Of a stretch of 7,821 nucleotides of DNA, positions 1 to 5,992 are shown one piece after another. Origin of the DNA: Phycisphaerales bacterium (GTDB lineage Bacteria > Planctomycetota > Phycisphaerae > Phycisphaerales > UBA1924). Within the stretch, counting starts at the first letter, position 1, and every line of letters starts with the position of its first letter. The notes under the pieces are model-generated. The model saw only the letters and a list, made by a program, of their open reading frames with translations, made no database searches and was not told where the DNA came from. Where the stretch lies: assembly GCA_025453375.1 (NCBI GenBank), contig JALOQT010000036.1, positions 1 through 7,821 of the forward strand, read 5' to 3'. Made by a program: the position numbers and the translations under genes.

Positions 1-18
1 TGGGGTCGGGGGCGAAAG

Positions 19-98
19 GGTCAAATGGCCAAAATGCCAAACGGCCAAATGGCCAAATGGCCAAATGGCCAAATGGTCGAATGGTCGAATGGTTGAGT
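19..98. repeat. Degenerate 8-bp tandem repeat array (unit GGCCAAAT)
   Basis: About ten head-to-tail octamers can be read directly. The centre (43-74) has four perfect GGCCAAAT units. To the left are the variants GGTCAAAT, GGCCAAAA and TGCCAAAC (19-42). To the right are two GGTCGAAT units and a GGTTGAGT (75-98). Divergence increases toward both ends, as in an ageing array with a homogenised core. GGCC is self-complementary, so adjacent units can pair as GGCC-ATTT-GGCC hairpins on the minus-strand transcript. The array begins about 33 bp beyond the hydrolase stop codon, so it may sit in that gene's 3' untranslated region. It has no spacers and is not a CRISPR. Function is unknown. Confidence 0.9.
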
Positions 99-130
99 GG
101 ATTGGGAGCGAGTCGTGGAAGCGAGTGGGT

Positions 131-1186
131 TTACTCGGCTTGGGCCTGGGTGGTGGTGCCGAGGGTGCGGCGCATGTGGTCGGCGACGAAGTCGGCGGCC
201 TTGTTGACCAGAGCGGGCTGGTCGTACATATCCAGTTGGCCGCCGGCGGTCCAGACCAGGTCCTTGCGATCGCCTGGGACTTTGGTGAAGAACGTGCGGG
301 CGGCATCGGGGAGGGCCATGGCGTCGCCGTGGACCATCAGCAGCGGCTGGGTGAGGCTGGGGGCGGCGGCGTGGGCATCGAAGGTGAGCCACGGTCCCCA
401 GGACATGACGGCGAAGCGGTTATCCCACTGCGGGATGCTGCCGCGCGCCGGGTTGCCGTAATAGATCGCGGGCATGGGCATGGCGGCGTCCTTGTCCGTC
501 TCGCTCTGGGCGGGGACGAACTGGGCCTGGCCGGTCTTCTCGAAGTGGGCCTTGGCCTCGGCGGCGCGGGCGATGAGGGCCTTGGCGCGATCGGCGCCGT
601 AGACGGCATCGACGATCTGGGCGTTGTGCAGCCACGAGGCGACGAGCGCGACGGAGGCGATGGACTTGTCCTGCGCTGCGGCATGGGCGACGTAGCCGGC
701 GCTGGCACAGATGCCGACGGCGCCGACGTTCTGCGTCATGGGCAAGGTGGCGAGATGGGCGCTGGCGGCGCGGAGGTCGGCGATTTTGGCGACGGGGTTT
801 TCAAAGGCGCGAGGCTCGCCGGCGCTTTGGCCCCAGTGGCGGAAGTCAAAGGCGAGGGCGGCGATGCCGCGCTCGGCCAGCTCGGCGGCGTAGAGGCCGG
901 CCATCTGCTCCTTGACGCTCGTCCAGGATCCGGCGACGATCACGACGGGGAGGCGATCACCGGCGCGATAGGTGGCGGGAAGGTAAAGGTGGGCGGCGAT
1001 GCGGCTGCCCTCGCTGGTGAAGGTCAGGTCATTGCGGCCGGGCTTGAAGTCGACATTGGCCTGGGCGACTTGCTGGGCCACTTTGTCGGCGCAGGCGGGC
1101 TTGCTGGCGGCGCAGCCGTCGGCCAGGCTGCTGTGGGCGAGGCCAGCGGTGAGGGTCAGGGTCAGGATGTTGGTCAGCGCGTGCAT
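131..1186 (-). CDS. Secreted alpha/beta hydrolase (YcjY/DLH-like)
   Basis: A 351-aa protein with a likely signal peptide: a hydrophobic segment at residues 7-22 with cleavage near Ala-22/Asp-23. The n-region is weakly basic, so export is inferred. The mature part looks like an alpha/beta hydrolase. It has an oxyanion-side strand VVIVAG at 81-86, an FDFRHWGQS strand/turn at 113-121, a nucleophile elbow GICASAG at 158-164 (candidate nucleophiles Cys-160 or Ser-162) and an acid region LLMVHGD at 282-288. The usual late His position reads GGQLDMYD (315-322), with Gln-317 where many relatives have His; His-337 lies further on. The substrate is unknown; peptidase or esterase annotations would be guesses. 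The ATG at 1184-1186 is preceded by GAAAGG five bases upstream on the coding strand, which supports this start. It lies 158 bp downstream of an AraC-type regulator gene in the same direction, a common regulator–target arrangement. The long open frame on the opposite strand is a GC-rich shadow. Confidence 0.88.
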   Translation of the reverse strand: MHALTNILTLTLTAGLAHSSLADGCAASKPACADKVAQQVAQANVDFKPGRNDLTFTSEGSRIAAHLYLPATYRAGDRLPVVIVAGSWTSVKEQMAGLYAAELAERGIAALAFDFRHWGQSAGEPRAFENPVAKIADLRAASAHLATLPMTQNVGAVGICASAGYVAHAAAQDKSIASVALVASWLHNAQIVDAVYGADRAKALIARAAEAKAHFEKTGQAQFVPAQSETDKDAAMPMPAIYYGNPARGSIPQWDNRFAVMSWGPWLTFDAHAAAPSLTQPLLMVHGDAMALPDAARTFFTKVPGDRKDLVWTAGGQLDMYDQPALVNKAADFVADHMRRTLGTTTQAQAE

Positions 1187-1191
1187 GGGGG

Positions 1192-1204
1192 CCTTTCAGA
1201 AAGG
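1192..1204 (-). promoter_or_regulatory. Ribosome-binding site of the hydrolase inside a 6-bp palindrome
   Basis: The plus-strand bases CCTTTC-A-GAAAGG form a perfect palindrome. On the coding (minus) strand its second half, GAAAGG, lies five bases before the ATG and is the only plausible Shine-Dalgarno. As RNA it could fold into a 5-bp stem with a 3-base loop that hides the site. As DNA it could be a small operator. Either role is inference. Confidence 0.45.
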
Positions 1205-1252
1205 AACGTGAAGGTGGGCCGGGCGGGGCACGCAACCCGGGTGGGTGGATAT

Positions 1253-1316
1253 TGACCCCCGAAATGGGCGATCAGTAGAACCACCGACACCCAACTCTAC
1301 GGAGATGGTGGGGTCA
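1253..1316. promoter_or_regulatory. Interrupted inverted repeat TGACCCC...GGGGTCA, possible operator
   Basis: Two perfect complementary 7-bp arms are separated by 50 bp, upstream of the hydrolase start and immediately downstream of the AraC-family gene. AraC-type proteins often bind separated half-sites near the gene they control, so these arms are candidates. In a GC-rich genome arms of this length can arise by chance. No consensus for this regulator is known to me. Confidence 0.25.
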
Positions 1317-1344
1317 GCCCGAGCACAAAACGGGGGGAAACCGC

Positions 1345-2223
1345 TTAGGACTGATCGTGGCGTGTTTGGTAGGCATGCGGCGTGGTCGTGAAATAGCGTT
1401 TCAGTGCCCGGGCCAGGTGCGGGGCGCTGACGAAGCCGGTGCGGAGGGCGGCTTGCTGCCCGCTGTGGCCGGCGCGGAGCAGGGCGCGGGCGCGATCAAT
1501 GCGCAGGAGCAGTTGGAAGCGGTGGGGTGGGACGCCGAAGCGCTGGCGGAAGATGCGCCGGAGGTGATCGACGCTGACGCCGACGTGGGTGGCCAGGTCG
1601 TCGAGGGTCAGGTCGGTGCTGGCGAGGCGGATGATGTCGGCGGCGTTTTCGGCGCGGCGGCGGTCGGTGGGGTTGAGGATCGAGCGCGTCGGTGACGGGG
1701 CTGGCTGGTGGCCAAGGTTGGGGGTGAGGGCGTCGGCCAGGGCGTGCCATGCTTCGTGGCGCGTGAGGGCGGAGACGCCCTGGGTGTGCAGGGAGACAAA
1801 GAGTGTGGCGTAGAGGGCGACGAGTGCAGGGTCGGCGTGGATGATGCGGCGCGACTCGGCGCCGGCGGCGGTGGGGGCGGAGAGGATGGTGGTGGGGATT
1901 TCGAGCATCCACCAGTCGAGGCTGGTGTGGTCGTGGCCGTGCTCGTCGATGGCGTGGGTGAGGTGCGGGGGGATGATGGCCAGTTGGCCGGGGCCGAGGT
2001 GATGGCGCGTGCTGGCGGCGAGGTAGTGGCCCTGGCTGGTGGGTGAGTAGGCGAGTTGATAGAAGTCATGCGCGTGCGGGGCGACGGGGGCACGGCGCTG
2101 GGCCGGGGTGGCGGTGAGCGGGGCGTACTGATATCGCTCGGCGAGGATGGCTGGGCGTGCAGTCGACGACGCGGCGGGCGCGTGCAGCGCGAGCGAAGCG
2201 GCAGTGATCCGCGGCCAGGGCAT
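1345..2223 (-). CDS. AraC-family transcriptional regulator with N-terminal cupin-type sensor domain
   Basis: A 292-aa protein of normal family length. Residues about 48-112 resemble the AraC ligand-binding cupin: HAHDFYQLAY at 50-59, then LGPGQLAIIPPHLTHAI at 76-92, the usual loading of sensor-domain strands. Residues about 190-288 form the two-helix-turn-helix DNA-binding domain. The first HTH is LTLDDLATHVGVSVDHLRRIF at 205-225. The second is GQQAALRTGFVSAPHLARALKRYF (255-278), followed by the TTTPHAYQ signature. The open frame runs far upstream across the PilP-like gene in another frame, but that part is low-complexity shadow. The first ATG after the upstream stop codon is at 2223, and no clear Shine-Dalgarno precedes it. 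Its gene follows the PilP-like gene by 41 bp without a terminator and precedes the hydrolase gene. It therefore could be co-transcribed with the pilus genes and could regulate the hydrolase. The ligand is unknown. Confidence 0.92.
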   Translation of the reverse strand: MPWPRITAASLALHAPAASSTARPAILAERYQYAPLTATPAQRRAPVAPHAHDFYQLAYSPTSQGHYLAASTRHHLGPGQLAIIPPHLTHAIDEHGHDHTSLDWWMLEIPTTILSAPTAAGAESRRIIHADPALVALYATLFVSLHTQGVSALTRHEAWHALADALTPNLGHQPAPSPTRSILNPTDRRRAENAADIIRLASTDLTLDDLATHVGVSVDHLRRIFRQRFGVPPHRFQLLLRIDRARALLRAGHSGQQAALRTGFVSAPHLARALKRYFTTTPHAYQTRHDQS

Positions 2224-2264
2224 GGCGGGACGGTACGCGGGGACGTGGAAGTCAGCGGTCGTGC

Positions 2265-2942
2265 TTACTGGTTCTGGACGAGGTAGACGGCCAGGCCCAG
2301 GTCGCTGGTGAGGGTGATGCGTCGGTCGGTGAAGTTGACGTCGGTGATGGTCCAGCCGGGGATGAGGGTGTCGCCGAGGCGGTGTTGGCGTCCGCTGATG
2401 GTGACGAGGGCTTCGCCGCCGCGGCGGAGGATGCCGGTGAGTTCGAGCTTGGTGAGGGCTTCGGGGACCTGGGGTTCGTCGGGCTTGCTGGCGGATTGGG
2501 CTGCCGACTGAGGCGCGGGCTGTGTGGCGGGCTGCGCGGTCGGCGCGGAGGTGATTGACGCGCTGGGTGCGGCGGGCTTGGCGCGGTGCAGCGGGCTTGG
2601 GGCGATGGTCGTGACGCGGTGTTCGGCGATCCAGTCCAGCGCGGCGCGCTGCTGGTTGCTGGGTTTGGGCAGGCCGGGGAGGGTGGGGCCGGTGCTGGCG
2701 CCGGGGGTGGCGAGCGGGCCGGGGATGCCGCCGGGGAGCATGATGGCCTCGGGGCTGGTCGCGGCGGAGGCGGCGGTGGGGCCGGCGGCGCCGGTGACGA
2801 AGCGGACGATCTGCACGGCCAGGACGGGCGCGAGCAGCGCGCCGGCGGTGACGATCGCCTGCGGGCGGATGCGGGGCATGGTCAGCCCGCTGGTGGATCC
2901 CTTGCGGCCGAGGGCGGGGAGCTTGAGGCTGGAGAGGTTCAT
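2265..2942 (-). CDS. PilP/GspC-like inner-membrane protein of the pilus or type II secretion platform
   Basis: A 225-aa protein, not recognisable by identity but with a telling layout. There is a short cytoplasmic N-terminus, one membrane segment at about 28-50 (AIVTAGALLAPVLAVQIVRF), a long Pro/Ala/Ser/Gln-rich linker at about 52-160, and a compact C-terminal beta domain at 165-222. That domain (LELTGILRRGGEALVTISG, then GDTLIPGWTITDVNFTDRRITL) matches the pattern of the GspC homology-region/PilP domain: a 'function/value' strand pair, a 'G-x-x-i-xGW-x-i' turn, and final strands. PilP and GspC use this domain to contact the secretin. Here the anchor is a membrane helix and no lipobox is seen, as in GspC rather than PilP. 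The start codon overlaps the stop of the PilO-like gene in the arrangement ATGA, so translation is probably coupled. The function is inferred from architecture and position; a homology search of residues 160-225 would test it. Confidence 0.72.
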   Translation of the reverse strand: MNLSSLKLPALGRKGSTSGLTMPRIRPQAIVTAGALLAPVLAVQIVRFVTGAAGPTAASAATSPEAIMLPGGIPGPLATPGASTGPTLPGLPKPSNQQRAALDWIAEHRVTTIAPSPLHRAKPAAPSASITSAPTAQPATQPAPQSAAQSASKPDEPQVPEALTKLELTGILRRGGEALVTISGRQHRLGDTLIPGWTITDVNFTDRRITLTSDLGLAVYLVQNQ

Positions 2943-3763
2943 GGCATGCTCCGTGACGGGGCGGTGGGGACGTTGGTGAAGGCGGGGCCGGGGCTTGTGG
3001 GGCTGGCGCCGGGCTGAGTTCCGGATTGGGCGCCGGCCTGGGCGGCGGCGAAGGCCTTGGTGTCCAGCGAGACGTGCTCGGTTTCGATCGTGGCCTGGAG
3101 CTGATCGGTGTCGCCGATCGGCGCGAGGCGAATGGTGCGGACCAGGGAGAAGGCGACATCGCTCTGAATCGCGGCGACGAAGCGGGCGATGGAGGCGTAG
3201 TCACCCTTGAGTGAGATGCTGTAGGCGGCGCGGGTTTCGAGGTTGGGGCGGGCGGCGGCTAGGGCGCTTGCGCCGGGGGCGGCGGGTGTGCCGCCGGGTG
3301 GGCCGTTGGGGATGTTGGTGCCCATCGCCGCGCCTGGGCCGGGCGCGCCGCTGGCCATGGAGGCGGCGGCGGGTGCGGCGGCGGCGGGGGCGTTGGCGGG
3401 GCGGCGTGGGCCGCGGGGGCTGGTGGGGTTGAACTGATCGACGCGCACGCCTGAGGCCTCGGCGAGGTTCATGAGTGTGCGGAACATTTCGGTGCGTTCG
3501 AGGACGACGGTGCCGCGGGCGCCGATAGCGTTGAGAGCCTGCTGGGCGTCATTGGTGCGGGACTGTGCGTCGGTGAGGGCGCCGGGGGAGGTCTTAAGTT
3601 TGGCGACGGCCTGCTGCAGATCGCTGACCTTGGCGTTGGCCTCGGCGAGCTTGACGTGCATGGGGTCGACGACGAGCATCATCACGGCGGTGCAGGCGGC
3701 CACGCCGATGAGCAGCTCCGGGGCGCTCTTGCGGATGACGTTTTTGATCAGTTCGCTTTTCAT
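2939..3763 (-). CDS. PilO/GspM-like pilus assembly protein
   Basis: A 274-aa protein with a bitopic layout. A short cytoplasmic tail is followed by one membrane helix at about 16-33 (ELLIGVAACTAVMMLVVD), then a coiled-coil-prone helix at about 34-80. The periplasmic domain starts with MFRTLMNLAEASGVRVDQF at 93-111 and resumes with YSISLKGDYASIARFVAAI at 181-199 and a closing strand near 222-234. This is the PilO pattern: helix, strand, then 'l-x-GxYxxixxFvxxiq'. Between the two halves lies an Ala/Pro/Gly-rich insertion of about 60 residues (116-176), and a 40-residue Pro/Ser/Thr tail ends the protein; both are unusual. The product should pair with the PilN-like part of the preceding gene in the inner-membrane alignment complex. 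The ATG at 3763 begins just before the membrane segment; longer open frame upstream is Arg/His-rich shadow. No good Shine-Dalgarno is visible. The stop overlaps the start of the PilP-like gene. Confidence 0.8.
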   Translation of the reverse strand: MKSELIKNVIRKSAPELLIGVAACTAVMMLVVDPMHVKLAEANAKVSDLQQAVAKLKTSPGALTDAQSRTNDAQQALNAIGARGTVVLERTEMFRTLMNLAEASGVRVDQFNPTSPRGPRRPANAPAAAAPAAASMASGAPGPGAAMGTNIPNGPPGGTPAAPGASALAAARPNLETRAAYSISLKGDYASIARFVAAIQSDVAFSLVRTIRLAPIGDTDQLQATIETEHVSLDTKAFAAAQAGAQSGTQPGASPTSPGPAFTNVPTAPSRSMP

Positions 3764-3786
3764 GCGTGTGGCTCGGGAGGTTGGTG

Positions 3787-3810
3787 CACGGAGACGCGGA
3801 GGCGCGGAGA
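3787..3810. repeat. Short 8-bp-period repeat (CRCGGAGR) in the pilMN–pilO gap
   Basis: Three consecutive octamers CACGGAGA, CGCGGAGG and CGCGGAGA fill the centre of the 71-bp gap between the fusion gene and the PilO-like gene, and a decayed fourth unit (GAGGCGCG) follows to 3818. I recall that similar CACGGAGA/CGCGGAGG strings recur in many environmental bacterial genomes as dispersed intergenic repeats; this cannot be verified here. It has the same unit length as the array at 19-98 but an unrelated sequence. Confidence 0.7.
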
Positions 3811-3834
3811 GAGGCGCGTGGGTTTGGGCTTGGG

Positions 3835-5763
3835 TCAGGGTGTGGGCACGGCGACTTGGGTGGGGTCGGTGCTTGGGGGCGGAGGAGTGGGGCTGGGGTT
3901 GGTTGGTGCGGGTGTTGGCGCTGCGGTGGCGGTGGCCACGGGCGCGGGTGTGGGCGTGGTGGAAGGTGTGGATGCCTGCGCGGGCGCGGTGGATTGCGCG
4001 GGCGCGGGGGGGGTGGGTGTGGTGGGGAAGGCGTCTTTGAAGGCGGTGGGTTGGGCCAGGGCGTAGGGGACGCTGACGAGGGTGACGGTCAGTTCGAAGG
4101 TGTAGGAGGGGGTGGCCGAATCGCTGGTAGAGGCGCGGTTGGTGCCGCCCATGCGGACGCTGGCGATAACGGGGAGTTTGGCGAGGGCTTCGATGTAGTC
4201 TTTGAGTTGCAGGGCGAAGGTCGGGTCGTCTGCGGCGAGCATGGTGCAGGCGAGCTTGGCGGTGAAGCCGTCGTTTGGCTCTTCGGTGAAGTCGAGGGTG
4301 CGCAGGAGGGTGTGATTGGGCGTGGCTTTGGCGATGGCGTGCATCACGCTGGCCCACTCCGGCGCGGGGCCGAGGGAGTCATTGATGTGCACGGCGGCGG
4401 CGCGGGCGGCGTGCTGGGTGGCCAGCAGGGCGCGGCGTTGATCGTCGAGCTTGCGAGCTTCCTCGGCCTGCGAGGTGAGGGTGTCGATCTGCCCGCGGGC
4501 GGTGGCCAGGGAGACGTAGGTCCAGCCGGCGTAGAGGCCGACGAGCGCGGCGGAAGCGGCGATGCCGGCCCAGAGCGCGCGGCGAGCCTTGCCGCTGAGC
4601 TGGGCGAGTTGAAGCTCGGCGGGGAGGAGGGTCAGTTCGAGGCGGTCGTTCCTGGCCAATTGCGCGATGGCGCCGCTGGTGCTGCTGGTGTTGGCGAGGG
4701 TGGAGGGGGTGGCGGGTGTGGCGGCATCGGCGGAGATGGTCGCGGCGCAGAGCTGGGCGAGAACCTCGGCCAGGCGCGGGGCGCGGGCGAGGGGACCGGT
4801 GAGGGTGACGGTCAGGCCGCTGCGGTCCTTTTCGGTCAGGCCGAAGCGGAGGGACTGCTTGATCTCGACGGCAGCGCGCTGCAAGACGGGTGAGAGCAGG
4901 GGCAGGACGGACTGGCCGACGATGTCCAGACGGGTGTCGAGCAGGTCGGTGGCTTGCGGGATGCCGAAGCGCTCGAGGATGGAGCGTGCGGCGGCGCGGT
5001 CGATCTGGACGGGCTCGCCACCTGGGGTGCGCGAGGGGATGGGGCGCTGGAGGGCTTCGACGAGGCTTTCGGCGCCGATGCCCAGGGGGCGGAAGAGGCG
5101 CAGGCCGCGGGCATCGCCGACGGCCAGGAAGGACTCGTGCTCGCCGAGCCAGAGGTGCGCGGCGGGGGCGCTGTCATCGCTGGATGGCTTGATGGCCAGG
5201 AGGGCGAGGATGGTGCCGGCGATGGGCGCGGCCTGGATGGGCAGGAGACGCTGGACCTGCAAGCCGCAGGAGGTGGTCCACTGCGAGAGGAGTTGAAGGA
5301 TGTGCTCCTGCTCGACGCATGCGAGGGTGTGCTGCATGCGCTGCGGTGTGGCGGCGTTGGCGCTGCCTGCGGCGGGGCGCGCGACGGGCTGAGCATCGGT
5401 GGCGATGGTCTGCGCGTCGGTGGGGTGATCGGTGATGGCGTAGCCGGCGATTTCGCCCAGGGCCGTGCGGGCGGCGCGATCAGCAGCGGTCGAGCCGGCT
5501 GAGAGCGGGCAGGGGAAGATGGCGGTGCAGGTGGTGGAGGTGCTGAAGATGACGGTGACGGGCGCGCGATCGAGGCCGAGCTCGACGACCCAGGTCTTGA
5601 GGGTGCTGTGGCGAGCGCGGAGGACTTCGGCCCAGTCGGCGTTGGGCTCTGGCGGGTTGTAGCGCTCGGCGCGAACCTGCTCGACCTGCGAGCCGCGGAC
5701 GACGGCCAGTTCGAGCCGAGTCGGCGAGATTTCCAGGATGGCGTTGCTGCTGCGCTTGAGCAT
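3835..5763 (-). CDS. PilM–PilN fusion protein (GspL-like layout), pilus/secretion platform
   Basis: A 642-aa protein that joins two normally separate pilus proteins. Residues 1-345 look like the actin-fold PilM: a first phosphate-loop region LEISPTRLELAVVRG (10-24); a second-half start HLWLGEHESFLAVGDARGL (203-221) followed by LFRPLGIGAESL (223-234), the 'R-x-i-x-G-g-x-x-l' pattern; and EIKQSLRFGL (300-309) followed by LTGPLARAPRLAEVL (321-335), where PilM usually has LxGGxAxxxGL. The nucleotide-loop glycines are partly replaced, so ATP binding is uncertain. Residues 376-383 (LTLLPAEL) match the 'INLLPxE' signature that opens PilN. A membrane helix follows at 397-419, then a coiled coil at about 420-458, a ferredoxin-like periplasmic domain at about 468-565, and a 65-residue Pro/Thr/Ala tail. 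The ATG at 5763 places the actin domain at the very N-terminus; no strong Shine-Dalgarno precedes it. This is the first gene after the pilin terminator and the likely head of the platform operon. Confidence 0.88.
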   Translation of the reverse strand: MLKRSSNAILEISPTRLELAVVRGSQVEQVRAERYNPPEPNADWAEVLRARHSTLKTWVVELGLDRAPVTVIFSTSTTCTAIFPCPLSAGSTAADRAARTALGEIAGYAITDHPTDAQTIATDAQPVARPAAGSANAATPQRMQHTLACVEQEHILQLLSQWTTSCGLQVQRLLPIQAAPIAGTILALLAIKPSSDDSAPAAHLWLGEHESFLAVGDARGLRLFRPLGIGAESLVEALQRPIPSRTPGGEPVQIDRAAARSILERFGIPQATDLLDTRLDIVGQSVLPLLSPVLQRAAVEIKQSLRFGLTEKDRSGLTVTLTGPLARAPRLAEVLAQLCAATISADAATPATPSTLANTSSTSGAIAQLARNDRLELTLLPAELQLAQLSGKARRALWAGIAASAALVGLYAGWTYVSLATARGQIDTLTSQAEEARKLDDQRRALLATQHAARAAAVHINDSLGPAPEWASVMHAIAKATPNHTLLRTLDFTEEPNDGFTAKLACTMLAADDPTFALQLKDYIEALAKLPVIASVRMGGTNRASTSDSATPSYTFELTVTLVSVPYALAQPTAFKDAFPTTPTPPAPAQSTAPAQASTPSTTPTPAPVATATAAPTPAPTNPSPTPPPPSTDPTQVAVPTP

Positions 5764-5917
5764 GATGGGGCTCGATGTGATCGGTGTCTTGGCGAGTCGT
5801 CGTGTGGTCGATGGTCAACGCGTCGCGTGGTGGCGCGGCGTGTGGAGTGCTGACTGCAAGAGGTATCGGGCGGATCGGGGGCGGACTGAAGGCGGGGTGG
5901 AAGAGATGTGCGTGCGG
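5764..5917. other. Intergenic region upstream of the PilM–PilN fusion gene
   Basis: This 154-bp stretch lies between the pilin terminator and the fusion gene. Because the terminator should stop most transcripts from the pilin, a promoter for the platform genes is expected here. I found TTGACC (reverse complement of 5813-5818), which resembles a -35 box, but no acceptable -10 at the right distance. No small gene with a ribosome-binding site was seen. Confidence 0.5.
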
Positions 5918-5959
5918 ACAAAAAGCGACGCGGCCCGACGTCGTGTGCCGTCGGGCCGC
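5918..5959 (-). terminator. Rho-independent terminator of the pilin gene
   Basis: A perfect 11-bp GC-rich stem, GCGGCCCGACG at 5930-5940 pairing with CGTCGGGCCGC at 5949-5959, encloses an 8-base loop. Read on the minus strand, the stem is followed five bases later by TTTTT (complement of 5920-5924). It lies about 34 bp past the pilin stop codon and separates pilin transcription from the platform genes. Confidence 0.88.
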
Positions 5960-5992
5960 ATCAGGCATCAGTGTCAGATGGGGGGGAGTCGA

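Larger units (their letters stand above)
1187..1344. other. Intergenic region between the AraC regulator and hydrolase genes
   Basis: These 158 bp hold no credible gene. They contain the hydrolase ribosome-binding site near 1192-1204, a short palindrome ACCCGGGT at 1235-1242, and an interrupted inverted repeat TGACCCC (1253-1259)/GGGGTCA (1310-1316). No T-tract terminator is visible after the AraC stop codon. No convincing -10/-35 pair was found for the hydrolase, though a promoter here is likely if the hydrolase is controlled separately. Confidence 0.6.

Noticed and set aside
19..98. CRISPR array
   Set aside because: The units are 8 bp, contiguous and without spacers, and no cas genes are present.
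65..1255. Long plus-strand open frame (396 codons) opposite the hydrolase gene
   Set aside because: Its product is Gly/Ala/Val/Asp-rich without recognisable domains, it begins inside the octamer array, and it mirrors the codon positions of the convincing hydrolase gene. This is a typical antisense shadow in GC-rich DNA.
2224..3204. N-terminal extension of the AraC frame to a 619-aa protein
   Set aside because: The extra part is Arg/Pro/His-rich shadow across the PilP-like and PilO-like genes. The family length and the first ATG at 2223 give a normal 292-aa regulator.
3764..4357. N-terminal extension of the PilO-like frame
   Set aside because: The upstream portion is Arg/His-rich and overlaps the end of the fusion gene in another frame. 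The start before the membrane helix at 3763 gives a normal PilO layout.
3766..4893. Plus-strand open frame (375 codons) opposite the PilM–PilN fusion and the gap next to it
   Set aside because: It is a Gly-rich, domain-free translation opposite a well-supported gene, with no ribosome-binding site.
5813..5818. TTGACC as the -35 box of a promoter for the fusion gene
   Set aside because: No acceptable -10 hexamer lies 16-19 bp downstream on the minus strand.
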